NCBI RefSeq assembly: GCF_000025705.1
Contig: NC_013959.1
Coordinates: 732,001-796,000, forward strand
Reading direction: 5' to 3'
Source: Sideroxydans lithotrophicus ES-1
GTDB taxonomy: Bacteria; Pseudomonadota; Gammaproteobacteria; Burkholderiales; Gallionellaceae
Length of the DNA: 64,000 bases
The position numbers and the translations under genes were made by a program. Below, piece by piece: positions 50,429-60,941 of the stretch (positions are counted from its first letter, which is position 1; the number at the start of each line of letters is the position of its first letter). The notes under the pieces are model-generated. The model was not told where the DNA came from, did no database searches, and saw only the letters and a program-made list of their open reading frames with translations.

Positions 50429-51058
50429 TTGGCTAGAAATCTTGATGCAAAGTGCCGTCAGTGCCGCCGCGAAGGCGAGAAGCTGTTCCTCAAGGCAGAG
50501 AAGTGTTTTACCGACAAGTGCTCGGTAGAGCGTCGTGCTTACGCACCCGGCCAGCACGGTCAGAAAAAGAACCAGCGCCAGTCGGAATACGGCGGCCAGT
50601 TGCGTGAAAAGCAGAAGCTGCGTCGCATCTACGGCATGATGGAAGGCCAATTCCGTCTGACTTACAAGCGCGCAGAACAATCCCGCGGCATCACCGGTGA
50701 AAGCCTGTTGCAGATGCTGGAATCGCGTCTGGACAATGTTTCCTACCGCATGGGTTTCGGTGCATCGCGTTCGGAAGCTCGCCAGGTGGTGCGTCACAAC
50801 TCCATCCTGGTCAACGGCAAGCGCGTCAACATCCCGTCCTACCAGGTACGTCCGGGTGATGTGGTTGAGGTTGCGGAAAAATCCAGGAACCAATTGCGTG
50901 TGAAAGCAGCCTTGCAGGCTGCAGAGCAGCGCGGTTTCCCGGAATGGCTCGAAGTAGACGCCAAGGCGTTCAAGGGAACCTTCAAGGCGGTTCCGCAGCG
51001 TTCCGAATTGCCTGCAACGATCAACGAGCATCTCGTGGTCGAGTTGTATTCCAAGTAA
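50429..51058 (+). CDS. rpsD: 30S ribosomal protein S4, zinc form
   Basis: A 209-residue primary assembly protein. Cys9-X2-Cys12-X13-Cys26-X4-Cys31 forms a zinc site. The S4 RNA-binding domain contains [15 protein letters not shown]. It starts at TTG (50429) with AAGGAG upstream; the N-terminus ARNLDAKC is canonical. In E. coli S4 represses the alpha unit. Confidence 0.98.
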   Translation: MARNLDAKCRQCRREGEKLFLKAEKCFTDKCSVERRAYAPGQHGQKKNQRQSEYGGQLREKQKLRRIYGMMEGQFRLTYKRAEQSRGITGESLLQMLESRLDNVSYRMGFGASRSEARQVVRHNSILVNGKRVNIPSYQVRPGDVVEVAEKSRNQLRVKAALQAAEQRGFPEWLEVDAKAFKGTFKAVPQRSELPATINEHLVVELYSK

Positions 51059-51075
51059 TCCACGCGGAGTAGGAT

Positions 51076-52047
51076 ATGTCTAACAATAATCTGTTGAAAC
51101 CTCGCATCATCGACGTTCAGCGTTCATCTGCCACTCAAGCGCGAGTGGTGATGGAGCCTTTCGAGCGCGGCTATGGACACACGCTGGGCAACGCCCTGCG
51201 TCGCGTTCTGCTGTCCTCCATGCCCGGCTACGCGGTGACTGAAGTCAAGATCGCGGGTGTGCTGCACGAATACTCATCCATCGACGGCGTGCAGGAAGAC
51301 GTGGTCGAGATCCTGCTGAACCTGAAGGGGCTCGTGCTCAAGCTGCATAATTCGCGCGAAGCGACTCTGCATCTGCGCAAGTCCGGGGCGGGCGTGGTGA
51401 CAGCTGCCGACATCGAAGTCGGTGCCGACACCGAAGTCATCAATCCTAACCATGTCATCGCCCACCTGGCTGCTGGCGGCAAGCTGGACATGGAGATCAA
51501 GGTCGAACAAGGCCGCGGTTACGTTTCCGCCATCTCGCGCATGCAGCCCGGTGCTACCCGCCCGGTCGGCCATATCGCACTGGACGCATCGTTCAGTCCG
51601 ATCTCCCGAGTCAGCTATGCGGTGGAAAGCGCCCGTGTCGAACAGCGCACCGACCTCGACAAGCTGATCATGGACATCGAGACCAACAGCGCCATCGATC
51701 CCGAAGAAGCGATCCGTTATGCAGCACGCATCCTGATGGATCAGCTCTCCGTGTTCGCTGCCCTGGAAGGCACCCCGGCTCCGGTCGAGAAGCCACAGAC
51801 TCCGAAGGTCGATCCGATGCTGTTGCGTCCGGTCGATGATTTGGAACTGACGCCGCGCTCTTCCAACTGCCTCAAGGCCCAGAGCATCCATTACATCGGC
51901 GATCTGATTCAGAACACCGAAGCAGACCTGTTGCGCACCCCGAACCTGGGCCGCAAGTCGCTCAACGAGATCAAGCAAGTGCTGGCCGAGCATGGCCTGT
52001 CGCTGGGCATGAAGTTGGAAAACTGGACCGCAATGTCCGAGAAATAA
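51076..52047 (+). CDS. rpoA: RNA polymerase alpha subunit
   Basis: A 323-residue subunit. The N-terminal assembly domain contains [22 protein letters not shown]. The flexible linker (about 235-250) leads to the C-terminal domain that binds UP elements and activators ([31 protein letters not shown]). It lies between rpsD and rplQ. Confidence 0.99.
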   Translation: MSNNNLLKPRIIDVQRSSATQARVVMEPFERGYGHTLGNALRRVLLSSMPGYAVTEVKIAGVLHEYSSIDGVQEDVVEILLNLKGLVLKLHNSREATLHLRKSGAGVVTAADIEVGADTEVINPNHVIAHLAAGGKLDMEIKVEQGRGYVSAISRMQPGATRPVGHIALDASFSPISRVSYAVESARVEQRTDLDKLIMDIETNSAIDPEEAIRYAARILMDQLSVFAALEGTPAPVEKPQTPKVDPMLLRPVDDLELTPRSSNCLKAQSIHYIGDLIQNTEADLLRTPNLGRKSLNEIKQVLAEHGLSLGMKLENWTAMSEK

Positions 52048-52088
52048 GCTTCTCCAGCCGTGAGGCTGGATAGCAAGAGAGGAAAATC

Positions 52089-52478
52089 ATGCGTCACCGT
52101 TTAGGACTCAGAAAACTTAACCGCACCAGCAGCCACCGTCTGGCGATGTTGCGCAACATGACCGTTTCGCTGCTGCGTCACGAAGTCATCAAGACCACTC
52201 TGCCAAAGGCCAAGGAACTGCGCCGCGTCGCCGAACCTATCCTGACACTGGGCAAGAATCCAAGTCTGGCCAATCGCCGTTTGGCGTTTGCCCGTCTGCG
52301 CGACCGCGATATCGTCACCAAGCTGTTCGACGAGCTCGGACCGCGTTATGCAGCCCGCAACGGCGGCTACTCGCGCATCCTGAAATTCGGTTTCCGCAAG
52401 GGCGACAATGCCCCGATGGCGCTGGTTGAACTGCTGGATCGTCCGGCCGATGCGCAACCGGTAGAAGCAGGCGAATAA
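52089..52478 (+). CDS. rplQ: 50S ribosomal protein L17
   Basis: A 129-residue protein beginning [17 protein letters not shown], with LMRNM-type helix [15 protein letters not shown]. The C-terminus ([11 protein letters not shown]) extends slightly past the E. coli length. Last gene of the information-processing block; a strong terminator follows. Confidence 0.98.
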   Translation: MRHRLGLRKLNRTSSHRLAMLRNMTVSLLRHEVIKTTLPKAKELRRVAEPILTLGKNPSLANRRLAFARLRDRDIVTKLFDELGPRYAARNGGYSRILKFGFRKGDNAPMALVELLDRPADAQPVEAGE

Positions 52479-52503
52479 GTTTCAAACGACGCAAGCAAGA
52501 ATA

Positions 52504-52536
52504 AACAAGGCCGGATAAGATCCGGCCTTGTTGTTT
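52504..52536 (+). terminator. Terminator of the alpha unit
   Basis: A perfect 13-bp stem (AACAAGGCCGGAT/ATCCGGCCTTGTT) with an AAG loop is followed by GTTT. The near-symmetric A/T flanks could also serve the converging minus-strand gene ending at 52549. Confidence 0.9.
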
Positions 52537-52548
52537 CAGGGTGACAGG

Positions 52549-52959
52549 CTAGGCGAACCAGCGCAGGAATGCAGCGGCGGAAATGGCTGTGCCGGCAAGC
52601 ACAAGAGACGAAACCCAGGCAGTGTCTTTCCCGGCCTCCCTCCAGTGCGCGCTTTGCCAGAGGTATAGCGCCAGCAGCAATATCCCGAGCGTTGCGCAAA
52701 CCATCTTGATGCCCAATGCGTAAGCGGCGATCCCGGAGATATCCGGGAGTCGATGGTAATAGTAATAAGTGACCATCCCGAAGGTTGCGCCACTAACAAC
52801 CTGCGTCACCCAGCCTGTCAGTACCAGATATGCCAGCCTTCGTCGTATGGCGTCATCGCGCAACCGCGTCGCGATGATCGTTCCGCCCACTGTGGCAACC
52901 GCACCGAAGTTATGCACAACCTGAATGACAGAATAACTCAGGTTCTGTGCAGCACTCAT
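52549..52959 (-). CDS. Small four-span membrane protein, unknown function
   Basis: Not assigned to a family. It has 136 residues with four hydrophobic stretches (about 12-30, 42-62, 80-100 and 115-134), a conserved-looking VVHNFGAVATVGGT near the first span and a YYYYHR stretch after the second. The buried His and small-residue spacing resemble haem- or copper-linked membrane proteins such as CopD, but no signature proves it. Its start overlaps the upstream periplasmic gene as ATGA, so the two products are probably made and used together. Confidence 0.65.
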   Translation of the reverse strand: MSAAQNLSYSVIQVVHNFGAVATVGGTIIATRLRDDAIRRRLAYLVLTGWVTQVVSGATFGMVTYYYYHRLPDISGIAAYALGIKMVCATLGILLLALYLWQSAHWREAGKDTAWVSSLVLAGTAISAAAFLRWFA

Positions 52960-53291
52960 TGTGCAGTCACATCGACACAGGATTCCACACCGATCGGTGC
53001 ATGCGCCTTGGTGTTCTCGGTCATGCAGATATGGTGTTTACCGGCAGGCAGAGCGTCAAGCTGGGCAGTACCCTTCAGCAGGTGCAAGACATCAACCCGG
53101 TTGCCGTCGACATAAAGATGCAAGTGGTCGCCATCCGGGCCGAGTACGGCATCGTAGACAAAGGGAATCGGATTTTTGGAGCTGACTGTCGCGCCGTTGG
53201 CGGGAGAGCTGATGGTTACTTTTCCTTCGACTGCGTATGCCTGCACGGATACCAAAGCAAACAGAATGGTGGCTAATATCTTGATATTCAT
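52956..53291 (-). CDS. Periplasmic Ig-like protein with His-rich segments, unknown function
   Basis: A 111-residue exported protein. The signal peptide (about 1-20) ends AYA, followed by a single beta-sandwich-like domain (about 22-105). The segments DGDHLHLYVDG and PAGKHHICM place several His, one Met and two Cys (the second in ESCVD) that could bind a metal or form a disulfide. AAGGAG precedes the ATG. It is first in a two-gene unit with the four-span membrane protein, behind the promoter at 53330-53361. A metal-handling role is inferred only from composition and promoter form. Confidence 0.62.
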   Translation of the reverse strand: MNIKILATILFALVSVQAYAVEGKVTISSPANGATVSSKNPIPFVYDAVLGPDGDHLHLYVDGNRVDVLHLLKGTAQLDALPAGKHHICMTENTKAHAPIGVESCVDVTAQ

Positions 53292-53329
53292 GATCGTTCT
53301 CCTTGTGGTGTTGTTGGAAGAATCGCGTC

Positions 53330-53361
53330 ATTATCTAATAGTAACCAAGGATTAGTGTCAA
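53330..53361 (-). promoter_or_regulatory. Promoter with long spacer and central dyad
   Basis: On the minus strand, TTGACA (53361-53356), a 20-nt spacer and GATAAT (53335-53330). The dyad CTAAT-N11-ATTAG lies centred in the spacer, a geometry typical of MerR-family promoters. A 17-nt alternative with -10 TTAGAT also exists. Confidence 0.6.
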
Positions 53362-53442
53362 GTAATATTTGGCAGCCGCTTTGTGGCCTGACCTGCAGTC
53401 AGACTGGCAAGAACAGCCCGTACAGACTTGAGTGTCTGGAAA

Positions 53443-53967
53443 TCAGTAAGGTTTTTGCCCGACCCAATTGCCCGGCGGTTGATAGCGGCAAACCCAGACC
53501 TGTTCCAGAGTATCCTCGCATACAGCCGCGGCACAACCTACCGTCGTTGTCGTGCGCCAGACGACCTGCGTATAGTGGCCGCACATCTTGCCTGCCGCAC
53601 AACTGTTGCTCTTGTAGTCATAATCCTCGCGCTCCTTGCCCCAGTCATCCACCACTTCCCGCGGAGTGACCCGTTGCAGCTCGCGCTTGCCATCCGACCA
53701 TTGCACTGCGCTGGCCCAGTACAGATTCTCGCCGTACTTCGCATCCGGCTTGCTGTGCTGCATCTGGCAATGATTGTGCCGCTTCAGGTGGTCGGCCCAC
53801 TCCTGTGATGCCGCGGCCAACTCAGGGGAATAGGAAAGCGGTGGTGTCTTGACGGTCTTGCGCCAGCGGTTGTGCGCGGCAACCATCTCCTGTGTATCAA
53901 AGTCGAGCGCCTGTGCCGCGAAAGCGGTGAGCAAACAGCAGCCGAAGAGGAAGCGCAGCATCGTCAT
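53443..53967 (-). CDS. CAP/SCP-domain secreted protein
   Basis: A 174-residue exported protein of the cysteine-rich secretory/antigen 5/PR-1 superfamily. The signal peptide (about 1-20) ends AQA. CAP signatures are [26 protein letters not shown] and [16 protein letters not shown]; the pocket His/Glu residues appear present (His in HYTQ, Glu in GENL). Bacterial members are poorly understood. The start at 53967 overlaps the uvrA stop as ATGA; a second Met two codons in is possible. Coupling to uvrA is positional and unexplained. Confidence 0.9.
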   Translation of the reverse strand: MTMLRFLFGCCLLTAFAAQALDFDTQEMVAAHNRWRKTVKTPPLSYSPELAAASQEWADHLKRHNHCQMQHSKPDAKYGENLYWASAVQWSDGKRELQRVTPREVVDDWGKEREDYDYKSNSCAAGKMCGHYTQVVWRTTTTVGCAAAVCEDTLEQVWVCRYQPPGNWVGQKPY

Positions 53968-56783
53968 TTATCCAGCAGCTTCTGCAGGTAGGGGCCGGTC
54001 ACACTGTCCGGATTGGCCGCGATGTCCCTGGGCGAGCCTTGCGCCACGATGCGCCCGCCGCCATCGCCGCCTTCCGGCCCAAGGTCGATGACCCAGTCTG
54101 CGGTCTTGATCACGTCCAGGTTGTGCTCGATGACCACCACCGTGTTGCCCTGGTCGCGCAGTTTGTGGATGACCTTCAGCAGCAGGTCGATGTCGTGGAA
54201 ATGCAGGCCGGTGGTCGGTTCGTCGAGGATATACAGCGTGCGCCCGGTATCACGCTTGGAAAGCTCGAGCGACAGCTTCACGCGCTGTGCTTCGCCGCCG
54301 GAGAGCGTGGTGGCACTCTGTCCCAGTGTGATGTAACCGAGACCGACATCGAGCAAGGTCTGCAGCTTGCGCGCAATGATCGGCACCGGCGCGAAGAACT
54401 CGTGCGCCTGTTCCACCGTCATGTTCAGCACCTGATGGATGTTCTTGCCCTTGTACTGCACCTCCAGCGTCTCGCGGTTGTAACGGTGGCCGTGGCACAC
54501 GTCGCAAGGCACATACACGTCGGGCAGGAAATGCATCTCGACCTTGATCACACCGTCACCCTGGCATGATTCGCAGCGCCCGCCCTTGACGTTGAATGAG
54601 AAACGCCCGGGCCCGTAGCCGCGCTCGCGCGACATCGGCACGCCGGAGAACAGGTCGCGTATCGGAGTGAACAACCCGGTATATGTCGCCGGGTTCGAGC
54701 GCGGCGTGCGACCGATGGGCGACTGGTCGACGTTGATCACCTTGTCGAAGAACTCCAGGCCATGTATCTCGGCATAAGGTGCGGGTGCGGTGTTGCTGCC
54801 ATACAGATGCTGCGCCACCGCGTTATACAGCGTGTCGTTGATCAGCGTGGACTTGCCGGAACCCGACACGCCGGCGATGCTGGTGAGCAGGCCGACCGGC
54901 AGGTCGAGCGTGACATCCTTCAGGTTGTTGCCGCAGGCGCCGATGATCTGCAGCCTGCGCTCGGGGTCGGGCTTCTGATATTTTTTGGGCGCAGCGATGC
55001 TACGCCGCCCGACCAGGTAATCGCCGGTGAGCGACTGCGTGTTGGCACATACTTCGTCCGGTGTGCCTTGCGCCACCACCATGCCGCCATGTTCGCCCGC
55101 ACCCGGCCCCATGTCCACCACATAATCGGCAGTACGGATGGCATCCTCGTCATGTTCCACCACGATCACGCTGTTGCCCATGTCGCGCAGGCGCTTCAGC
55201 GTATCCAGCAAGCGGTCGTTGTCGCGCTGGTGCAGACCGATGGAAGGCTCATCCAGCACATACATCACCCCGGTCAGTCCCGAGCCGATCTGCGATGCCA
55301 GGCGGATGCGCTGCGCTTCGCCGCCAGACAATGTCTCGGCAGAGCGTTCCAGCGACAGGTAATCCAGTCCCACGTTGTTGAGGAAGGTCAGGCGGCTGGC
55401 GATCTCCTGCACGATCTTCTCGGCGATGGCCTGCTTGTTGCCCGGCAGCGTCACGCTGCTGAAAAAAGTCAACGCCTGCTTCAGCGGCAACGCGCTCAAT
55501 TCGTAGATGGTGCGGTCGGCTACGCGCACATGGCGCGCCTCTTCGCGCAGGCGTGTGCCATGGCAATCCGGACAGGCACAGCCGTTCAGATACTTCGCCA
55601 GCTCCTCGCGCACCGTGGGCGAGTCGGTCTCGTTATAGCGCCGCTCCAGATTGTTGACGATGCCCTCGAAGGCGTGTTCGCGTACCACCTTTCTGCCGCG
55701 TTCGTTCAGGTACTGGAACGGGATCTCCTCGCGGCCGCTGCCATACAGGATCACCTTCTGGATCTTTTCCGGCAGGCTTTCGTAGGGGCGCTCAAGGTCG
55801 AAGCCGTAATGTTTCGCCAGACTGTCGAGCATCTGGTAATAGAACTGGTTGCGCCTGTCCCAGCCCTTGATCGCACCACCGCTCAACGAAAGGGAGGGGA
55901 AGGCCACGATGCGCTGCGGATCGAAGAAATTGATCACCCCCAAACCATCGCATTTCGGGCAGGCGCCCATCGGGCTGTTGAACGAGAACAATCGCGGTTC
56001 CAGCTCCTGCAGCGAATAATTGCAGATGGGACAGGCGAACTTGGCCGAGAACATGTGCTCCTTGCCGCTATCCATCTCCACCGCCAGCGCACGACCGTCG
56101 GCATGGCGCAATGCGGTCTCGAAAGATTCCGCCAGACGCTGCTTGATATCGGCAGACACCTTCAGGCGGTCCACCACGATCTCGATGGTGTGCTTCTTGT
56201 TCTTCTCCAGCTTTGGCAGGTTGTCCATCTCGCACACTTTGCCGTTCACGCGCAGGCGCACGAAACCCTGTGCACGCAGTTCGTCGAACAGTTCCAGCTG
56301 CTCGCCTTTGCGCTCCACCACCAGCGGCGAGAGGATCATCACCTTGGTGCCTTCCGGCAGCGCCAGCACCGCATCCACCATCTGCCCCACAGACTGCGCC
56401 TGCAATACCAGATCATGCTGCGGACAATACGGATCGCCGGCACGGGCGAACAGCAGGCGCAGATAGTCGTGGATCTCGGTGACCGTACCCACGGTAGAGC
56501 GCGGATTGTGCGAAGTCGCCTTCTGCTCGATGGCGATGGCGGGCGAGAGCCCCTCGATCAGATCGACATCCGGCTTCTCCATCAACTGCAGGAACTGCCG
56601 CGCATAGGCAGAGAGCGACTCCACATAGCGCCGCTGCCCCTCGGCATACAGCGTATCGAAAGCGAGTGAGGACTTGCCCGAACCGGACAACCCGGTGATC
56701 ACCACCAGCCGATTGCGCGGCAGGTCGAGATTGATGTTCTTCAGATTGTGGGTGCGCGCACCACGTATTTTGATTTGTTCCAT
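53964..56783 (-). CDS. uvrA: Excinuclease ABC subunit A
   Basis: A 939-residue damage-recognition ATPase of nucleotide excision repair. Two ABC modules: Walker [11 protein letters not shown] near the N-terminus and [10 protein letters not shown] in the second half, with signature motifs LSGGEAQR twice. Zinc sites are CPIC...CPKC and CESC...CDVC. The start [14 protein letters not shown] at 56783 matches the family; an in-frame ATG at 56843 adds 20 unrelated residues. No LexA-type CTG-N10-CAG was found upstream. Confidence 0.98.
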   Translation of the reverse strand: MEQIKIRGARTHNLKNINLDLPRNRLVVITGLSGSGKSSLAFDTLYAEGQRRYVESLSAYARQFLQLMEKPDVDLIEGLSPAIAIEQKATSHNPRSTVGTVTEIHDYLRLLFARAGDPYCPQHDLVLQAQSVGQMVDAVLALPEGTKVMILSPLVVERKGEQLELFDELRAQGFVRLRVNGKVCEMDNLPKLEKNKKHTIEIVVDRLKVSADIKQRLAESFETALRHADGRALAVEMDSGKEHMFSAKFACPICNYSLQELEPRLFSFNSPMGACPKCDGLGVINFFDPQRIVAFPSLSLSGGAIKGWDRRNQFYYQMLDSLAKHYGFDLERPYESLPEKIQKVILYGSGREEIPFQYLNERGRKVVREHAFEGIVNNLERRYNETDSPTVREELAKYLNGCACPDCHGTRLREEARHVRVADRTIYELSALPLKQALTFFSSVTLPGNKQAIAEKIVQEIASRLTFLNNVGLDYLSLERSAETLSGGEAQRIRLASQIGSGLTGVMYVLDEPSIGLHQRDNDRLLDTLKRLRDMGNSVIVVEHDEDAIRTADYVVDMGPGAGEHGGMVVAQGTPDEVCANTQSLTGDYLVGRRSIAAPKKYQKPDPERRLQIIGACGNNLKDVTLDLPVGLLTSIAGVSGSGKSTLINDTLYNAVAQHLYGSNTAPAPYAEIHGLEFFDKVINVDQSPIGRTPRSNPATYTGLFTPIRDLFSGVPMSRERGYGPGRFSFNVKGGRCESCQGDGVIKVEMHFLPDVYVPCDVCHGHRYNRETLEVQYKGKNIHQVLNMTVEQAHEFFAPVPIIARKLQTLLDVGLGYITLGQSATTLSGGEAQRVKLSLELSKRDTGRTLYILDEPTTGLHFHDIDLLLKVIHKLRDQGNTVVVIEHNLDVIKTADWVIDLGPEGGDGGGRIVAQGSPRDIAANPDSVTGPYLQKLLDK

Positions 56784-57097
56784 GCCAGGTTGCTGGGTTG
56801 AAAAGCGACTGGACAATATACGCGAAAACGACTGCTTCCCCAACCCGGAGTTAGTAGAGGCAAATCACCCTTGAGCTTGCATTGCCAGGCTTACCTCAAG
56901 CGCGAACACATCCAGGGATGTTTTGCCATGTTATTTTTTGGTGAAGACCAGGCTGCAAGCCAGAAAATACGGTCATCTTCAGGCACTGAGTATCGAACAA
57001 CCATACTTTACTTTGTGCGTACTGGCACAACCCCGCTATAGGCGAGCAAGTCATCCCTGTTAAAATACGCGGCTTCTGAAATCCACACCTGTAGATC
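56784..57097. other. Intergenic region between divergent uvrA and MFS genes
   Basis: A 314-bp stretch without a supported gene. TAAAATACGCGG (57061-57072) looks like a -10 plus GC-rich discriminator for the MFS gene, without a recognisable -35. No SOS box, tRNA or strong hairpin was seen. Confidence 0.5.
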
Positions 57098-58474
57098 ATG
57101 TCCACTTCAGATTCCGCAATGTCCCCTGTAGAGCGTCGTGCCAGCTTTGGTCTGGCAGGTATATACGGCCTGCGCATGCTGGGCCTGTTCATCATTCTGC
57201 CAATCTTCGCGCTGTATGCTGAAAAGCTGCCGGGCGGGCAGAGTCACTTCCTGATCGGCATCGCGCTGGGTGCGTATGGCCTCACGCAATCGATCCTGCA
57301 GATACCGGCTGGCTGGCTGTCCGACCGTTATGGGCGCAAGCCCGTGATCATCACCGGCTTGCTGCTGTTCGCGGTGGGCAGTTTCGTCGCCGCTTCTGCC
57401 AATGACATCTACTGGATCATCTTCGGCCGCGTGATCCAGGGCGCAGGCGCGATCAACGCGGCAGTGATGGCGCTGACCGCCGACCTGACGCGCGAAGAAC
57501 ATCGCACCAAGGCGATGGCGATGATTGGCATCACCATCGGTATCACGTTCTCCATCTCCATGGTGCTGTCGCCCGTGCTGTATCGCTTCATCGGCATGTC
57601 CGGCATGTTCACGCTGGTCGGCGTGCTGGCATTCATATCCATTGCGGTGGTGGCGTGGTACATCCCCACGCCCACCGTCACGCATTTCCATTCCGACACC
57701 GAAGCCAGCACCAGCAAGCTGGCCGAAGTGCTGCGCAACAAGGATCTGCTGCGCATGGATTTCGGCGTATTCACGCTGCACGCCATCCTGATGTCGGTGT
57801 TCATGCAGATCCCGTTCATTTTGCGCACCGATGGGCTGGATGCGCAGCACCAGTGGCAGGTCTACCTGCCGGTGATGCTCATCGCCTTTGGACTCATGGT
57901 GCCGCCCATCATCATCGCCGAGAAGAAGGCGATGATGAAGCAGGTGTTCATGTTCGCGATCGCGCTGGCCGCTGTCGCGCAAGTGGCGATCATGGTCTTG
58001 CATGACAGCCTGTGGGGCGTGGCGGTCTCGCTGCTGATGTTCTTCACTGCCTTCAACGTGCTGGAAGCCACGCAGCCATCCATCGTCAGCAAGATCGCGC
58101 CGCTGGCCGCCAAGGGCACGGCGATGGGCGTGTTCAGCAGCGTGCAGTTCCTCGGCGCGTTCTTCGGCTCGGCCATGGGCGGGTTGCTGATGCAACTGTA
58201 CGGCGGCAATGCGGTGCTGGTGTTCGCGGTGGTCATGTTGCTGCTGTGGCTGGCAGTGGCTTCCACCATGCGCGCGCCGCGGGCGCTGGCGACCAGGATA
58301 TACCACCTGAAAGAGCTGAACGAAGATACTGCGCGCACGATGCAGCAGGCTCTGGCACAATTGCGGGGCGTCAGCGAGGTGCTGGTGGTGGCAAACGAAC
58401 AGATCGCCCTGCTTAAAGTCGAAATAAGCGGTTTCGACGAGGAGGCGGTTGAGAAACTAGTGAAAGGGGCATGA
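57098..58474 (+). CDS. YajR-like MFS transporter with C-terminal YAM-type domain
   Basis: A 458-residue inner-membrane transporter with twelve spans in about residues 18-385. Motif A is [11 protein letters not shown], and the A-like motif of the second half is weaker. After TM12 a soluble segment (about 390-458) ends with a ferredoxin-like unit ([22 protein letters not shown]), resembling the YAM domain of E. coli YajR. The substrate is unknown; the drug-proton antiporter family is likely. It lies 1 nt before ssb, so cotranscribed. Confidence 0.88.
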   Translation: MSTSDSAMSPVERRASFGLAGIYGLRMLGLFIILPIFALYAEKLPGGQSHFLIGIALGAYGLTQSILQIPAGWLSDRYGRKPVIITGLLLFAVGSFVAASANDIYWIIFGRVIQGAGAINAAVMALTADLTREEHRTKAMAMIGITIGITFSISMVLSPVLYRFIGMSGMFTLVGVLAFISIAVVAWYIPTPTVTHFHSDTEASTSKLAEVLRNKDLLRMDFGVFTLHAILMSVFMQIPFILRTDGLDAQHQWQVYLPVMLIAFGLMVPPIIIAEKKAMMKQVFMFAIALAAVAQVAIMVLHDSLWGVAVSLLMFFTAFNVLEATQPSIVSKIAPLAAKGTAMGVFSSVQFLGAFFGSAMGGLLMQLYGGNAVLVFAVVMLLLWLAVASTMRAPRALATRIYHLKELNEDTARTMQQALAQLRGVSEVLVVANEQIALLKVEISGFDEEAVEKLVKGA

Positions 58475-58475
58475 G

Positions 58476-58937
58476 ATGTCGGTGAACAAAGTGATCCTGG
58501 TGGGGCGCCTGGGCAAAGACCCGGAGACCCGTTATATGACCAACGGTGAGGCGGTGACCAATGTCACGCTGGCGACCTCCGAGAACTGGAAGGACAAGAG
58601 CGGCGAGAAGCAGGAAAAGACCGAGTGGCACAACCTCGTGTTCTATCGCCGCTTGGCCGAAGTCGCGGGCGAGTACCTGAAGAAAGGTTCGCAGATCTAC
58701 GTCGAGGGCAAGATCCAGACGCGCAAATGGCAGGACAAGGAGACCGGCAAGGACCGCTACACCACCGAGATCATCGTCAACGAGATGCAGATGCTGGGCA
58801 GCAAGTCCGGCGGGGGCAGCTTCGAAGTGGTGGAGAATCAATCGTCGGCCCCGGCACGCAGCGCACCCGCGGCCAAGCCGGCCGCAGCGCCTGCGAAAGG
58901 CAACTTCGATAATTTCGACGACGACATTCCGTTCTGA
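58476..58937 (+). CDS. ssb: Single-stranded DNA-binding protein
   Basis: A 153-residue tetrameric SSB. The OB-fold (1-110) begins [19 protein letters not shown] and contains [21 protein letters not shown]. The low-complexity Ala/Pro linker (about 118-140) leads to the acidic tip DDDIPF that recruits repair proteins. It sits next to uvrA and the MFS gene, an order common in proteobacteria. Confidence 0.97.
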   Translation: MSVNKVILVGRLGKDPETRYMTNGEAVTNVTLATSENWKDKSGEKQEKTEWHNLVFYRRLAEVAGEYLKKGSQIYVEGKIQTRKWQDKETGKDRYTTEIIVNEMQMLGSKSGGGSFEVVENQSSAPARSAPAAKPAAAPAKGNFDNFDDDIPF

Positions 58938-58959
58938 GCTGGATACGATCCGGTTGACA

Positions 58960-58988
58960 AAAAAGGCCACCGCAACGGTGGCCTTTTT
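58960..58988. terminator. Bidirectional terminator between ssb and the sigma-54 activator gene
   Basis: A perfect 13-bp stem (AAAAAGGCCACCG/CGGTGGCCTTTTT) with a CAA loop has A and T tracts on opposite sides. It serves both converging genes. Confidence 0.92.
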
Positions 58989-59003
58989 GTTGGTCGATAC
59001 CGG

Positions 59004-60359
59004 CTATTTGATTTCCGGCGGGATCGAATCGAAGTTCCTGAGTTTGCGGTACAGCGTACGCTCGCTGATCCCCAGCCGTTCGGCCAGCGTCTTGCGGTCG
59101 CCCTGAAAATGTTCCGTCGCCCACGCGAGGTAGCGCATCTCCAGGTTTTCCAGCGGGGCGATCTCATCGAACGATCCGGCAGCGGGATTCTCTTGCTTCG
59201 CACTTTTCATCGTGTCCAGATAAAGGTGCTGCAGCTGGATGACGTTGCCGTCCAGCATGATCAGCGCGCGTTCCAGGATGTTGCGCAGTTCGCGCACATT
59301 GCCGGGAAAGTCGTGCCGCATCAGCAAGGACATGGCTTCATCGCTGAGCGTGACGCGCCGTCCCGTTTCCAGCCGTGATAGCAGCGTCTCCACCAGCATC
59401 GGGATGTCTTCCGCCCGCTCCCGCAGCGGCGGCAGCTGGATGGGGAAAACGTTGATGCGGAAATACAGGTCCTGGCGGAAGGTGCCGTCCTGCACCATCG
59501 CCGCCAGATCGCGATGGGTCGCGGCAACCAGCCGGAAATCCGCGCGCAGCGGCTCAACGCCGCCGATGCGCCGGTAAGTGCCGGCTTCCATGAGGCGCAA
59601 CAGTTTGACTTGCAGCGACATCGGGATGTCGCCCACCTCGTCGAGGAACAGGGTGCCGCCGCGCACCGCTTCCACCAGCCCGACCTTGCTGCCGACGGCG
59701 CCGGTGAAGGCGCCTTTTTCGTAGCCGAACATCTCGCTCTCGAACAGCGTTTCGGTGAGCCCCGAGCATTCCAGCGCCACGAAGGGGGCGGAAGCGCGCG
59801 GGCTCATGTCGTGGATGGCTTGGGCGACCAGTTCCTTGCCTGTGCCCGATTCGCCCAGCAACAGCACCGAGCTCTCTCTCGCGGCGACGCGCTTGGCCAG
59901 TTCCAGCATGCGGTTGAAAGGTCGCGAATAGCCCACCAGTATCCGGTCGCCGTTGCCCTCGCGTGCGCGTCGCAACGAGTGCATGGTCTCCATGTAATAG
60001 ATCGCAGCGCCTGCATCGTCCTTGACCGGCACCACTTCCACCTCCACATGCTCCCGGCCCGATGAAGTGTGATGCACATGCAGCACGCGGTTGGGTTCTC
60101 CGCTTTCCATCGCGCCGCGCAGCGGGCAGGTCTCCCCAGCCTGGTCGCAGGGTTTGTCGTAGTGATGCGAGAGCGCATAACAGAACAGCCCCTCGACTGG
60201 CTGCCCGGAATCGAACTCGCGCCGGTAGGCGGCATTGGCGGCGATGATGCGGTATTGCCGGTCGAGCAGGATCTTGGGATCGGGAAAGCTGTCCAGCAGG
60301 TTGAGCAGGTCGGCCGGGACCGTTGTCGAGGAGGCTTGAGTGTTATCTGTGGCAGTCAT
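59004..60359 (-). CDS. Sigma-54-dependent activator with Cys-rich PAS domain
   Basis: A 451-residue enhancer-binding protein. The N-terminal PAS-like domain (about 15-125) carries Cys60, Cys71 and Cys78 with nearby His65/His66 in a C-x4-HH-x4-PC-x6-CPL pattern. The AAA+ domain has Walker A GESGTGKE (169-176), the sigma-54 loop GAFTGA (216-221) and Walker [13 protein letters not shown] Fis-type HTH (about 405-445; [19 protein letters not shown]) ends the protein. There is no GAF domain, so it is not a typical NifA. It is divergent from a sigma-54 promoter, its likely target. A redox- or metal-sensing role for the Cys cluster is inference. Confidence 0.93.
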   Translation of the reverse strand: MTATDNTQASSTTVPADLLNLLDSFPDPKILLDRQYRIIAANAAYRREFDSGQPVEGLFCYALSHHYDKPCDQAGETCPLRGAMESGEPNRVLHVHHTSSGREHVEVEVVPVKDDAGAAIYYMETMHSLRRAREGNGDRILVGYSRPFNRMLELAKRVAARESSVLLLGESGTGKELVAQAIHDMSPRASAPFVALECSGLTETLFESEMFGYEKGAFTGAVGSKVGLVEAVRGGTLFLDEVGDIPMSLQVKLLRLMEAGTYRRIGGVEPLRADFRLVAATHRDLAAMVQDGTFRQDLYFRINVFPIQLPPLRERAEDIPMLVETLLSRLETGRRVTLSDEAMSLLMRHDFPGNVRELRNILERALIMLDGNVIQLQHLYLDTMKSAKQENPAAGSFDEIAPLENLEMRYLAWATEHFQGDRKTLAERLGISERTLYRKLRNFDSIPPEIK

Positions 60360-60371
60360 GGCAGGATGCTA

Positions 60372-60385
60372 TGCCATTTATGGCA
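60372..60385. promoter_or_regulatory. Palindrome, candidate activator binding site
   Basis: TGCCAT-TT-ATGGCA, a perfect 6-bp dyad, lies about 120 bp upstream of the predicted sigma-54 start and 13 bp upstream of the activator's own ATG. That is a fitting place for an enhancer and for autoregulation. Only one copy was found. Confidence 0.5.
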
Positions 60386-60472
60386 CTTCAATCAACTATC
60401 ATTGCGGGTCAAACGTTCAGTGTCGCTTCATATCTTTATGAAAATAAATGCTTATTTGTGCGACGGGTGGAG

Positions 60473-60488
60473 TGGCACAGGGCTTGCT
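60473..60488 (+). promoter_or_regulatory. Sigma-54 promoter ahead of the ferredoxin gene
   Basis: TGGCACA-GGGC-TTGCT gives GG (60474-60475), exactly 10 nt, then GC (60486-60487), close to the TGGCACG-N4-TTGCW consensus. The predicted start is about 60499. Confidence 0.85.
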
Positions 60489-60498
60489 CAATATCCTA

Positions 60499-60907
<409 letters not shown>

Positions 60908-60941
60908 ACCCTGCACCTGACCGGCACGAAGGAATGGAATT

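Noticed and set aside
56784-57097. LexA (SOS) box upstream of uvrA
   Set aside because: No CTG-N10-CAG or close variant was found by eye on either strand in this gap.
58628-58645. TGGCAC inside ssb as a sigma-54 promoter
   Set aside because: No GC element at 10 nt after the GG, and it lies within conserved coding sequence.
60390-60402. IHF site AATCAACTATCATT
   Set aside because: Matches WATCAA but the TTR half does not fall at the required spacing.
60360-60472. NifA site for the first sigma-54 promoter
   Set aside because: No TGT-N10-ACA is present; only the unrelated TGCCAT palindrome was found.
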